64,000 nt of DNA, taken from Massilia terrae (lineage in GTDB: Bacteria > Pseudomonadota > Gammaproteobacteria > Burkholderiales > Burkholderiaceae_D). Made by a program: the position numbers and the translations under genes. How positions within the stretch are numbered: position 1 is the stretch's first letter; every line of letters starts with the position of its first letter. Under the pieces are notes generated by a model, which did not search any database, was not told the origin of the DNA, and saw only the letters and a program-made list of their open reading frames with translations. Below are positions 9,164-17,700 of this stretch, piece by piece. The DNA is taken from NCBI RefSeq assembly GCF_024753145.1, contig NZ_JANUGU010000001.1, positions 930,001 to 994,000 on the forward strand, given 5' to 3'.

Positions 9164-9196
9164 CCCGCGCCGCGCGGCGAAACGCGCGGATGCGGG
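9164..9196 (-). promoter_or_regulatory. Intercistronic hairpin between rhaS and rhaT
   Basis: The bases at 9164-9176 pair with 9183-9196 (core CCGCGCG-GCGAAA-CGCGCGG plus an outer CCCGC/GCGGG), giving a GC-rich 12-bp stem with a small bulge and no T-run. It sits just after the binding-protein gene, where such hairpins commonly protect the upstream mRNA so that binding protein is made in excess over the membrane parts. The role is inferred. Confidence 0.55.
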
Positions 9197-9206
9197 GCAG
9201 GGTGCA

Positions 9207-10214
9207 TCAGAACAGCTTGGCGAACTTGTCGACGTTTTCCGCGTTGTAGGTGAACGGCGGCCCGAGGGCGGCGTCGCGGCTGGCGTCGAGCGTCACGCTG
9301 CCCAGGCGGCCCACCGAGACCGTTTCGCCCGGCTTGCCGGTCGCCTTGCCGGTCACGAACTGGGCGGCCGCATAGGTGGCGGCGTAGCCCAGGTCGATCG
9401 GATTCCAGATCGCGAACTCCTTCACCGCGCCGCTCTTCACGTGGCCGGCCATTTCGGACGGCAGACCGAGGCCGGTGACGTAGACCTTGCCGACCAGGTG
9501 CTCGTCCACCACCGCCTTGCTGGCGGCGACGATGCCCACCGTGGTCGGGGCGATGATCGCTTTCAGGTCGGGATGGCTGCGCAGCAGGCCGATCGCCTCG
9601 CGGTAGCTCTTGTCCGACTGGTCGTCGCCGTACACGGTGCCGACCAGCTTGATCTTCGAGTACTCGGGCTTTTCCAGCACCTGCTTCATCACGCCGATCC
9701 AGATGTTCTGGTTGGTGGCCTGGGCCGACGCGGACAGGATCGCGATCTCGCCGGCGCCGCCGATTTCGTCGGCCGCCATCTGGATCTGCTTCTCGCCGAT
9801 CAGCTGCGCATTGGACGGGTTCAGCTGCATCTGGCGGCCATCCGGCGCCACCGCGCTGTCGAACGAGACCACCTTGATCCCGCGCGCCATCGCCTTCTTG
9901 GTGATCGGGACCAGCGCATTCGGGTCGTTGGCCGAGATGACGATTGCATCGACCTTCTGGCTGATCAGCGAGTTGATGATCTCGATCTGGCCTTCGGCGC
10001 TGGGCGTGGTCGGGCCGGTGTAGATGATCTCGACGTTGCCGAGCTGTTTGGCGGCTTCCTCCGCGCCTTGGTGGGCGGCGTCGAAGAAGCCGTTGCCGAG
10101 GTTCTTGACGACCATCGCGATGCGGGTCTTCTCGGGCTTCTTCTCGCAGCCGGTCGTGGTGGCGGCCAGTACGCCGACGGCCATCGCCGCCAGCAGCAGT
10201 CTACGGATCTTCAA
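9207..10214 (-). CDS. rhaS: Rhamnose-binding lipoprotein RhaS
   Basis: Periplasmic sugar-binding component of the importer (335 residues, peripla_BP_4/ribose-binding fold). The signal peptide MKIRRLLLAAMAVGV ends in the lipobox ATTTGC with Cys23, so it is probably lipid-anchored. Typical family segments are 'GNGFFDAAHQGAEEAAKQ' near the N-terminus and 'VDAIVISANDPNAL'. It lies between rhaR (ATGA overlap at 10211-10214) and rhaT. Together with RhaT/P/Q it is the rhizobial-type ABC system; this RhaS is not the AraC-family regulator RhaS of E. coli. Confidence 0.92.
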   Translation of the reverse strand: MKIRRLLLAAMAVGVLAATTTGCEKKPEKTRIAMVVKNLGNGFFDAAHQGAEEAAKQLGNVEIIYTGPTTPSAEGQIEIINSLISQKVDAIVISANDPNALVPITKKAMARGIKVVSFDSAVAPDGRQMQLNPSNAQLIGEKQIQMAADEIGGAGEIAILSASAQATNQNIWIGVMKQVLEKPEYSKIKLVGTVYGDDQSDKSYREAIGLLRSHPDLKAIIAPTTVGIVAASKAVVDEHLVGKVYVTGLGLPSEMAGHVKSGAVKEFAIWNPIDLGYAATYAAAQFVTGKATGKPGETVSVGRLGSVTLDASRDAALGPPFTYNAENVDKFAKLF

Positions 10215-11077
10215 TGTGCGATCTCCGCTTGCAGCATGGCCGCCGACTGGAGGTCGTAGGCCGGGTTATAAAAAGACGCGTTGGTGTCCGGCGGGATTTC
10301 GTCGGGCGGCACGGTGGTGACCTTGACGCCGTACTGTTCCAGCAGCTGCACGGCGGCGTCGGAGGCATTGGTATCGGTGATCACGCGCGAGACGCGATCC
10401 AGGCCGCACAGGATCAGGCCGGCCTTCTTGGCGAACTTGGAGCTGTCGGCCAGCACCACCAGTTCCTCGGCCTGGCTGATCAGCCGTTTCTCGGCCTGGA
10501 TCAGCAGCGGGTCCGCCTCCATCAGGCCCAGCAGCGAGATCGCGTTCACGCTCATGAACATCTTGCTGGCGTAGTGGTGCTGGGTGATGTCGTTGTCGAA
10601 CGGCGAAAGGATCACGTTCTGCTCACGGTAGACCGTGCCGCCGGGGACGATGATCTCGTTCTTGCTCAAAACGAGCAGGCGCTCCGCCATCAGGAAGGAA
10701 TTGGTCAGGATCTTCAGGTGCTTCTCGGCCAGGAACTCGGCCATCATGAAGGTGGTGGTGCCACCGTTGATGATGATCGTTTCGCCGTCCACGCACATGC
10801 CGGCCGCGTGGCGCGCGATGGCCCGCTTGCGCGCCGCGAAGCACTGGATATTGTTCTGGAAGGTCTCGCTGGACAGCGGGAATTGCCGCTTTTTCGGCAG
10901 CAGGTTCTCGGCGCCGCCGCGGGTGCGCGTGAGCAGATTGCGCGCAGCGAGCCAGCTGATATCGCGCCGCACCGTCGCCGGGGACGCAGAGAGCCACTCC
11001 ACGAGCTGTTGCACGCTGGCCGTCTGATGCTCGGCGAGCAGCTTCAGCAAACGCTTGCGGCGTTTGTGATTCACCAT
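10211..11077 (-). CDS. rhaR: DeoR-family transcriptional repressor RhaR
   Basis: Likely repressor of the rhamnose genes (288 residues). Residues 1-60 form a DeoR winged helix ('VQQLVEWLSASPATVRRDI'), followed by a sugar-phosphate sensor domain with 'NGGTTTFMMAEFL' and 'LTNSFLMAERL', and an 'ADSSKF' motif, all standard for the family. Inducers of DeoR proteins are usually phosphorylated sugars, so rhamnulose-1-phosphate or a later intermediate is a fair guess. It is the first gene of the minus-strand operon and starts after a GAGGAGA ribosome binding site. The 340-base gap to rhaD holds its likely operator. Despite the shared name it is not the AraC-type RhaR of enteric bacteria. Confidence 0.9.
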   Translation of the reverse strand: MVNHKRRKRLLKLLAEHQTASVQQLVEWLSASPATVRRDISWLAARNLLTRTRGGAENLLPKKRQFPLSSETFQNNIQCFAARKRAIARHAAGMCVDGETIIINGGTTTFMMAEFLAEKHLKILTNSFLMAERLLVLSKNEIIVPGGTVYREQNVILSPFDNDITQHHYASKMFMSVNAISLLGLMEADPLLIQAEKRLISQAEELVVLADSSKFAKKAGLILCGLDRVSRVITDTNASDAAVQLLEQYGVKVTTVPPDEIPPDTNASFYNPAYDLQSAAMLQAEIAH

Positions 11078-11417
11078 GATTGTCTCCTCTGTGACCTATG
11101 TTTTATTTGCCGGGTCACTAGCCACGCAGTCTAGGGAATGACCGCTGTGCCTGATAAACGATAGTCAGTAAGTAATCTTCGGTCAATCAAAATCCGCTCA
11201 ATACGCTGATTGTTTTTGGGTGCGGTGCAACAAATGATCGATTTTCGATCAGTCGGATGATTATTCGGCTCTTGCTCATGAAGTTGAGCGTTTCTGCATT
11301 GACACCCCTATACCCCCCGGTTTCTACTGACCGCCAAGTTGATCGCGGCTGGGTTCGCGAGGCAAAGGATCAATGCAGGCGGGGGCTCCCGGCCTGGATA
11401 ATTCACACGGAGACTGT
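11078..11417. promoter_or_regulatory. Divergent rhaR / rhaD control region
   Basis: This 340-base gap has no gene. For the minus operon I see TTGACC (11186-11181) and TATCGT (11163-11158) 17 bases apart, placing the transcript start near 11151. For rhaD I see TTGACA (11299-11304) and TCTACT (11323-11328) with an 18-base spacer. Between them is the perfect inverted repeat TGATCGA-TTT-TCGATCA (11235-11251), the best candidate RhaR operator. All assignments are by eye. Confidence 0.6.
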
Positions 11418-13523
11418 ATGAGCGAAATGATTGAAGCAAAGAAGGAAGCAATCGCGTCACGCTGGGATGACCAGCTGGCCGCCAAGATGAGCGAGCCAGA
11501 GCTGCTGCTGTACCGTTCGAACCTGCTGGGTTCGGACCTGCGTATCACCAACTTCGGCGGCGGCAACACGTCGGCCAAGATCATGATGGAAGACCCGCTG
11601 TCGGGCGGCCAGGTGGAAGTGCTGTGGGTGAAAGGCTCCGGCGGCGACCTCGGCAGCATCAAGCTGGACGGCTTCTCGACCCTGTACATGAGCAAGCTGC
11701 AAGCGCTCAAGCAGCGCTACCGCGGCCTGGCGCACGAGGACGAGATGGTCGGCTACCTGCCGCACTGCACCTTCAACCTGAATCCGCGCGCCGCCAGTAT
11801 CGATACCCCGCTGCATGCCTACATCGACCGCAAGCACGTCGATCACATGCACCCGGACTCGGTGATCGCGATCGCCGCTTGCAAGAACAGCAAGGACCTG
11901 ACCGAGAAGATCTTCGAAGGCGAACTGGGCTGGCTGCCGTGGCAGCGTCCGGGCTACGACCTGGGCCTGAAGCTGGAAGAACTGTCGCAGTCGCAGCCGC
12001 AGCTGAAGGGCATCATCCTCGAAGGCCACGGCCTGTTCACCTGGGGCGACACCGCCAAGTCCTGCTACGAAAACACGCTGGCGATGATCAAGCGCGCCGA
12101 AGCCTGGCTGGATGCGAACATCGCCCAGCCGGTGTTCGGTGGCCAGAAGTCGACGCCGCTGGCAGCGGAAGAACGCTGCGCACTGGCCGCACGCCTGATG
12201 CCTCTGCTGCGCGGCAAGATCAGCAAGGACGAGTACAAGCTCGGCCACTTCGACGACAGCGCCGCCGTGCTGGAGTTCGTCTGCAGCGCCGACCTGGCCC
12301 CGCTGGCCGCCCTCGGCACCTCTTGCCCGGACCACTTCCTGCGCACCAAGATCCGCCCGCTGGTGCTGGACTTCGATCCGGCCGCGCCGGACTTTGATCG
12401 CCTGGTGAGCGGTCTTGATCAGGCCCTGAGCGATTACCGCGCCGATTACGCCGCCTACTACGATCGCTGCAAGCACGACAACAGCCCGGCCATGCGCGAC
12501 GCCAACCCGATCATCTACCTGATCCCGGGCGTGGGCATGCTGTCGTTCGCCAAGGACAAGGCCACCGCGCGCATCGCCGGCGAGTTCTACGTCAACGCGA
12601 TCAACGTGATGCGCGGCGCGAACGGCGTCGACAGCTATGTCGGCCTGCCGGAACAGGAAGCCTTCGACATCGAATACTGGCTGCTCGAAGAAGCCAAGCT
12701 GCAGCGCATGCCCAAGCCGAAGAGCCTGGCCGGCCGCATCGCGCTGGTCACCGGCGGCGCCGGCGGCATCGGCCAGGCGGTCGCCCGCCAGCTGCTGCAG
12801 GAAGGCGCTTGCGTGATGCTGACCGATATCGACGCCGAAGCCCTGGAGCAGGCGCGCGGCGTGCTGGCCAAGGTGGCCGGCAAGGACAGCCTGGGCGTGG
12901 TGCGCGCCAACATCACCAAGGAGCAGGAAGTGGCGGACGTGCTGTCGGCCACCGCGCTGCGCTTCGGCGGCGTCGACCTGCTGGTGTCGAATGCGGGCAT
13001 CGCCTCGGCCGCGCCGCTGGACGAGACCACCCTGGACATCTGGCAGCGCAACCAGGACATCCTGGTGACCGGCTACTTCCTGGTCAGCCGCGCCGGCTTC
13101 CAGATGATGAAGCAGCAGAAGCTGGGCGGCAGCATGGTCTTCGTCGCGAGCAAGAACGGCCTGGTCGCATCGGCCGGCGCCTCGGCCTACTGCACCGCAA
13201 AAGCCGCCGAGATCCACCTGGCCCGCTGCGTCGCGCTGGAAGGCGCCGAACATGGCATCCGCGTCAACGTGGTCAACCCGGACGCCGTGATCCGCGGTTC
13301 GCGCATCTGGGACGGCAAGTGGAAGGAAGAGCGCGCCGCATCGAACAAGATCGGCACCGACGACGTCGAGGAGTTCTACCGCAAGCGCAGCATGCTCAAG
13401 CGCAGCGTGCTGCCGGAGGATATCGCCGAAGCCGTGTACTTCCTGTGCAGCGACAAGTCGGCCAAGAGCACCGGCAACGTGCTCAACGTCGATGCGGGCA
13501 ATGCGGCTGCGTTCACGCGCTAA
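11418..13523 (+). CDS. rhaD: Bifunctional rhamnulose-1-phosphate aldolase / short-chain dehydrogenase RhaD
   Basis: Splits L-rhamnulose-1-phosphate into dihydroxyacetone phosphate and L-lactaldehyde, then oxidises the lactaldehyde. The 701-residue protein is a fusion: a class II aldolase domain at about 1-400 with the metal-site 'HVDHMHPDSVIAIA', and an SDR domain from about 440 with the NAD motif VTGGAGGIG (about 443-451) and the catalytic Tyr591/Lys595 in YCTAK. This layout (TIGR02632) belongs to the non-enteric rhamnose pathway; E. coli RhaD has the aldolase only. ATG 11418 has GGAGA 6 bases upstream; an in-frame ATG at 11373 lies earlier but lacks a site. First gene of the rhaDI transcription unit. 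Confidence 0.94.
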   Translation: MSEMIEAKKEAIASRWDDQLAAKMSEPELLLYRSNLLGSDLRITNFGGGNTSAKIMMEDPLSGGQVEVLWVKGSGGDLGSIKLDGFSTLYMSKLQALKQRYRGLAHEDEMVGYLPHCTFNLNPRAASIDTPLHAYIDRKHVDHMHPDSVIAIAACKNSKDLTEKIFEGELGWLPWQRPGYDLGLKLEELSQSQPQLKGIILEGHGLFTWGDTAKSCYENTLAMIKRAEAWLDANIAQPVFGGQKSTPLAAEERCALAARLMPLLRGKISKDEYKLGHFDDSAAVLEFVCSADLAPLAALGTSCPDHFLRTKIRPLVLDFDPAAPDFDRLVSGLDQALSDYRADYAAYYDRCKHDNSPAMRDANPIIYLIPGVGMLSFAKDKATARIAGEFYVNAINVMRGANGVDSYVGLPEQEAFDIEYWLLEEAKLQRMPKPKSLAGRIALVTGGAGGIGQAVARQLLQEGACVMLTDIDAEALEQARGVLAKVAGKDSLGVVRANITKEQEVADVLSATALRFGGVDLLVSNAGIASAAPLDETTLDIWQRNQDILVTGYFLVSRAGFQMMKQQKLGGSMVFVASKNGLVASAGASAYCTAKAAEIHLARCVALEGAEHGIRVNVVNPDAVIRGSRIWDGKWKEERAASNKIGTDDVEEFYRKRSMLKRSVLPEDIAEAVYFLCSDKSAKSTGNVLNVDAGNAAAFTR

Positions 13524-13539
13524 TATATAGAGAAGAATT

Positions 13540-13565
13540 GCGGCGGGCCCGGCGGGCCACGCCGC
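13540..13565 (+). promoter_or_regulatory. Intercistronic hairpin between rhaD and rhaI
   Basis: GCGGCG-GGCCC pairs with GGGCC-(A)-CGCCGC around a 3-base loop, an 11-bp stem with one bulged base. No T-run follows and the rhaI ribosome binding site is 8-10 bases downstream, so it is more likely to tune mRNA decay or rhaI translation than to end transcription. Confidence 0.5.
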
Positions 13566-13584
13566 GCACTTGAAGGAGACTGAC

Positions 13585-14880
13585 ATGACGACCGTGATTG
13601 ACGCCGCCCTGGTGGCCGAGCACAACGCCAAACTGGCGAGCGACCTCAAGGCCGATTACGAAGCGCTGGGCGGAATGCTGGCGCGCCGTGGCGTGGATAT
13701 CGAGGAACTGACCTCGCTGGCCCAGACCTTCGCCGTGGCCGTGCCCAGCTGGGGCGTGGGCACTGGCGGCACGCGCTTCGCGCGCTTCCCGGGCCGCGGC
13801 GAGCCGCGCAATGTATTCGAGAAGCTGGACGACTGCGGCGTGATCAACCAGCTGACCAAGGCCACGCCGACCGTGTCGCTGCACTTCCCGTGGGACCGTC
13901 CGAGCGACGCGCGCGAACTGCGCGAGGCTGCTTCCGCGTTGGGCCTGGGCTTCGACGCCGTCAACTCGAACACCTTCCAGGACCAGGCCGGCCAGGAGCA
14001 GACCTATAAATTCGGCAGCCTGACCGCCAACAGCCGCGAAGTGCGTGCACAGGCGATTGCCCACAATATCGACTGCATCGAGCTGGGCAAGTCACTCGGC
14101 TCGCAATCGCTGACCGTGTGGGTCGGCGACGGCGCCAACTTCCCGGGCCAGAGCAACCTGCGTGGCGCGCTGGAACGCTACCTGGAGAGCATGCGCGAGA
14201 TCTACGCCGCGCTGCCGGATGACTGGACCGTGATGATCGAGCACAAGCTGTTCGAGCCCGCGTTCTACGCCACCACCATCGCCGACTGGGGCACCAGCTT
14301 CGCCTGCGCCCAGGCCCTTGGCCCGAAGGCCAAGTGCCTGGTCGACCTCGGCCACCACGCACCGAACACCAACATCGAGATGATCGTGGCGCGCCTCGCG
14401 CAGTTCGGCAAGCTGGGCGGCTTCCACTTCAACGACAGCAAGTACGGCGACGACGACCTGGATTCGGGCTCGATCAATCCCTTCCAGCTGTTCCTGGTCT
14501 TTAACGAGCTGGCCGACGCAGCTCAGCGCGACGGCGCCGGTTTCAAGCCGAGCTACATGCTGGACCAGTCGCACAACGTCACCGACCCGGTCGAGAGCCT
14601 GATGAGCAGCGCGGTCGAAGTACAGCGCGCCTTCGTCCAGGCCGCGCTGGTGGACCGTGCCGCGCTGGCCGGCTTCCAGGAGTCCAACGACGTGCTGCAA
14701 GCGGCGCAGACGCTCAAGCAGGCTTACCGCACCGACGTCAGCGCAATCCTCGCGATGGCCCGCGTGCGTGCCGGCGGCGCCGCCGATCCGGTGCGCTGCT
14801 ACCGTGCCAGCGGCTACCGCGACCGCGTCGCGGCGGCGCGTCCGCCCAAGGCCGGCGCCAGCGGCAGCGGCATCGTCTGA
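13585..14880 (+). CDS. rhaI: L-rhamnose isomerase RhaI, rhizobial type
   Basis: Interconverts L-rhamnose and L-rhamnulose in the cytoplasm, a metal-dependent TIM-barrel enzyme. At 431 residues it matches the Pseudomonas stutzeri/Rhizobium subgroup (TIGR02629). Metal-site regions are visible as 'VMIEHKLFEPAFY' (Glu), 'CLVDLGHHAPNTNIE' (Asp, His) and 'GGFHFNDSKYGDDDLD' (His, Asp). ATG 13585 follows GGAG at 13575-13578; an upstream TTG would overlap the hairpin. It lies 61 bases after rhaD and is probably cotranscribed with it. Confidence 0.94.
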   Translation: MTTVIDAALVAEHNAKLASDLKADYEALGGMLARRGVDIEELTSLAQTFAVAVPSWGVGTGGTRFARFPGRGEPRNVFEKLDDCGVINQLTKATPTVSLHFPWDRPSDARELREAASALGLGFDAVNSNTFQDQAGQEQTYKFGSLTANSREVRAQAIAHNIDCIELGKSLGSQSLTVWVGDGANFPGQSNLRGALERYLESMREIYAALPDDWTVMIEHKLFEPAFYATTIADWGTSFACAQALGPKAKCLVDLGHHAPNTNIEMIVARLAQFGKLGGFHFNDSKYGDDDLDSGSINPFQLFLVFNELADAAQRDGAGFKPSYMLDQSHNVTDPVESLMSSAVEVQRAFVQAALVDRAALAGFQESNDVLQAAQTLKQAYRTDVSAILAMARVRAGGAADPVRCYRASGYRDRVAAARPPKAGASGSGIV

Positions 14881-14888
14881 AGTTCACC

Positions 14889-14925
14889 CGCGCCGCGTCA
14901 CGGCCACGTGGCCGGACGCGGCGCG
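14889..14925 (+). promoter_or_regulatory. Very strong intercistronic hairpin between rhaI and the rhamnosidase gene
   Basis: CGCGCCGCGTC (14889-14899) pairs perfectly with GACGCGGCGCG (14915-14925), and the space between holds a further inverted repeat CGGCCAC/GTGGCCG. The result is an 18-bp stem broken by one unpaired A, ending 20 bases before the next start. It has no T-run. It probably stabilises the rhaDI message or attenuates readthrough into the hydrolase genes. Confidence 0.65.
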
Positions 14926-14945
14926 AGGCTATCCGGGAGACCCGA

Positions 14946-17666
14946 ATGACCAAGCGCTTCTCGCGCAGGCCGCTGGCTATTTGTGCCGCGGCCGCTTTGC
15001 TATCTGCCGGCGCCGCGCACGCCGCCCCCGATTCCATCGCCACCGTGGCCGCCAGGCTGGCGTCGCCGCCGCCCGAAGCGCGGCCGCTGATGCGCTGGTG
15101 GTGGTTCGGCCCGGCCGTCGCCAAACCCGAGCTGGAGCGCGAGATCCGCGCGATGAAGGCCGGCGGCTTCGGCGGCTTCGAGATCCAGCCGGTGTATCCG
15201 ATGGAGCTGGACGATCCGGCGCGCGGCATCAAGAACGTGCCGTATATGTCGAAGGAATTCCTCGACGCGGTATCGTTCGCCAACCGCACCGGCCGCGCCA
15301 ACGGACTACGCGTCGACATGACGCTGGCCAGCGGCTGGCCTTACGGCGGCCCGCATATCAGCGTGGACCAGGCGGCCTCGCGGCTGCGCATGGCCACCGT
15401 CGACATCCCGGCAAATTCAAGTTCCTTCGCGTTGCCCGTCGTGATGAGCGGCGAGAAACTGGTCGCGGTATTCACCGGCGAAGGCAAGGGCGCCGATTTC
15501 GACGCCAACCGCCTGGCGCTGGCGAAACCGGGCGCCGCGGTCAACGGCCGGGTCGAGATCTCGCCTGACCCTCGGGCGCGTGTGGCGGTTGCCTTTATCG
15601 CCAGCCGCACCGGCCAGCAGGTCAAGCGCGCGGCGCTGGATGCCGACGGCTTCGTGCTCGACCACCTGAGCGAAAAGGCGGTCGAGCATCACCTGAAGAC
15701 GGTCGCCGAGCCGCTGCTCAAGGCCTTCGGCGACCAGCCGCCGTATTCGGTGTTCTCGGATAGCCTGGAAGTGTACGGCACCGACTGGACCGATGACTTC
15801 ATCGAACAATTCCGCAAGCGCCGCGGCTACGACCTGACGCCATACCTGCCGCAGCTCTGGACCGGCAATGGCGACGCGGCCGCCGGCGTGCGCCACGACT
15901 GGGTCAAGACCCAGACCGAGCTGGCCGACGAACGCTACCTGTCGCGCATCGACGCCTGGGCCAAGGCCCACAAGACCCGCTTCCGCTCGCAGACTTACGG
16001 CGAGCCGGCGGTGTCCCTGTCGAGCAACCGCCTGGTCGACCTGCCGGAAGGCGAGGGCCCGCAGTTCCGCCAGTTCTCGTTCACGCGCCTGGCCACCTCG
16101 GCCGGCCACCTGTACGGCAAGGCGGTGATCTCTGCCGAAACCTGGACCTGGCTCCATTCGCCGGCCTTTAGCGCCACCCCGCTCGACATGAAGGCCGAGG
16201 CCGACCGCATGCTGCTCGAAGGTGTCAACCAGTTCGTCGGCCACGGCTGGCCGTACACACCGCCGGGCACCGTGGAGCCGGGCTACTCCTTCTACGCGGC
16301 GGCCGTGTTCAACGACCATAATCCGTGGTGGAGCGTGATGCCGGACGTGACCGGCTACCTGACCCGCATGAGCTACCTGATGCGCCAGGGCGAGCCCGCC
16401 AACCAGGTCGCGGTGCTGCTGCCGAACGACGACGTGTATGCGGCGACCGAACCAGGCAAGGTGACCCTGTCCGGCCACATGGCCAAGTACGTGACGCCCG
16501 AACTGACCACGCAGATCCTCGACGCCGGCCAGAACCTCGATTACGTGGACGCCGACGCGATCCTCGCCCTGGGGCTGCACCATCCGGTACTGGTGATGCC
16601 GCACGTGACGCGTCTTGCGCCGGCCGTGCTGGCGCGCCTGTCCGCATACGTGCGTGGCGGCGGCAAGATCATCGCCGTGGGCGGCAAGCCTTCACTGGCG
16701 CCGGGCCTGCTGGATGCGCAGCGCCAGTCGGAGCAGGTGCGCCAGGCCGCCGACGCGCTGTTCGCGTCCGGTCCGAACGTGGTGCTGGTGCGGGACGACG
16801 CCGCGGTCGGCGCGGCGCTGGCCGCCATGCTGGCGCCGGACATGAAGCTGTCGGCCGATGTTTCCGACGTCGGCTTCGTGCGCCGCAAGCTGGCGGATGC
16901 GGACATCTACTTCGTCGCCAACACCAGCAACCACGACGTCAGCGCCAACGCCAGCTTCGGTTCGAAGCGCCAGTACGCCGCCTGGCTGGAACCGGACAGC
17001 GGCAAGCTGGTGCGCGCTGAACGCCAGCCGCAGCTCAAGCTGGCGCCGTATGAGTCGCGCGTGCTGGTCTTCAGCGACAAGCCGCTGGCAGCCGCCGAGC
17101 CGCAGCGCCTGGACGCGCCGGCCGTGGTCGCGGACCTGGGCCAGGACTGGCGCGTCAGCTTCGGGAAGGGAGCTTCGGTCCAGATGCAAAAGCTGCGTTC
17201 GTGGACCGATGACGATGCCACCCGCTACTTCTCCGGCGTCGCCGTCTATTCCAAGGATGTGACGCTGGCCGCCGACCAGATTGCGGGCCGCCGCATCGTG
17301 ATCGATTTCGGCCCTGGCACTGCGCTCGACAGCACGCCCAAAGTGCCGGCCGGGATGCGCGCCATGCTCGAAAGCCCGGTGCGCGAGGCCGCCCAGGTCT
17401 ATGTGAACGGCAAGCTGGCCGGCTCCGTTTGGCATGCGCCGTACACGGCCGATGTCTCGTCGCTGCTGGTCCCGGGCGCCAACAAGATCGAGGTGCGCGT
17501 CGCCAACCTGGCCCTGAACGTGCTGGCCGGGCATGCGCTGCCGGACTACCGCCTGCTGTGGGGCCGCTACGGCAAGCGCTTCGAGCCGCAGGACACCCAG
17601 CTGATCGCGCCCAAGCCCGCGGGCATCCTCGGGCCGGTCAAGCTGGTCGGGGAAAAGATCCTTTGA
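14946..17666 (+). CDS. GH106 alpha-L-rhamnosidase
   Basis: Releases L-rhamnose from rhamnogalacturonan or other rhamnosides. The 906-residue protein has a signal peptide ending near AAHA-AP (about residue 27), then the GH106 N-terminus 'PLMRWWWFGPAVAKPELEREI', the '(F)GGFEIQPVYP' and 'TLASGWPYGGP' strands of the catalytic barrel, and C-terminal beta-sandwich domains with 'VYVNGKLAGSVWHAPY', a galactose-binding-like fold. Length and order fit GH106. ATG 14946 follows GGGAG at 14935-14939. Placed directly behind rhaI, it supplies the substrate for the catabolic genes. It should act in the periplasm or at the surface. Confidence 0.9.
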   Translation: MTKRFSRRPLAICAAAALLSAGAAHAAPDSIATVAARLASPPPEARPLMRWWWFGPAVAKPELEREIRAMKAGGFGGFEIQPVYPMELDDPARGIKNVPYMSKEFLDAVSFANRTGRANGLRVDMTLASGWPYGGPHISVDQAASRLRMATVDIPANSSSFALPVVMSGEKLVAVFTGEGKGADFDANRLALAKPGAAVNGRVEISPDPRARVAVAFIASRTGQQVKRAALDADGFVLDHLSEKAVEHHLKTVAEPLLKAFGDQPPYSVFSDSLEVYGTDWTDDFIEQFRKRRGYDLTPYLPQLWTGNGDAAAGVRHDWVKTQTELADERYLSRIDAWAKAHKTRFRSQTYGEPAVSLSSNRLVDLPEGEGPQFRQFSFTRLATSAGHLYGKAVISAETWTWLHSPAFSATPLDMKAEADRMLLEGVNQFVGHGWPYTPPGTVEPGYSFYAAAVFNDHNPWWSVMPDVTGYLTRMSYLMRQGEPANQVAVLLPNDDVYAATEPGKVTLSGHMAKYVTPELTTQILDAGQNLDYVDADAILALGLHHPVLVMPHVTRLAPAVLARLSAYVRGGGKIIAVGGKPSLAPGLLDAQRQSEQVRQAADALFASGPNVVLVRDDAAVGAALAAMLAPDMKLSADVSDVGFVRRKLADADIYFVANTSNHDVSANASFGSKRQYAAWLEPDSGKLVRAERQPQLKLAPYESRVLVFSDKPLAAAEPQRLDAPAVVADLGQDWRVSFGKGASVQMQKLRSWTDDDATRYFSGVAVYSKDVTLAADQIAGRRIVIDFGPGTALDSTPKVPAGMRAMLESPVREAAQVYVNGKLAGSVWHAPYTADVSSLLVPGANKIEVRVANLALNVLAGHALPDYRLLWGRYGKRFEPQDTQLIAPKPAGILGPVKLVGEKIL

Positions 17667-17700
17667 TGAACAAGAAGAGTTTCGAGGAACAGGACAAATC

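Noticed and set aside
9207..11077. Reading RhaR and RhaS as AraC-family regulators as in E. coli
   Set aside because: Sequences show a DeoR regulator and a periplasmic binding lipoprotein, which follow the rhizobial naming.
11457..13649. A 730-codon open frame opposite rhaD
   Set aside because: Same reason; rhaD is unambiguous by its aldolase and SDR motifs.
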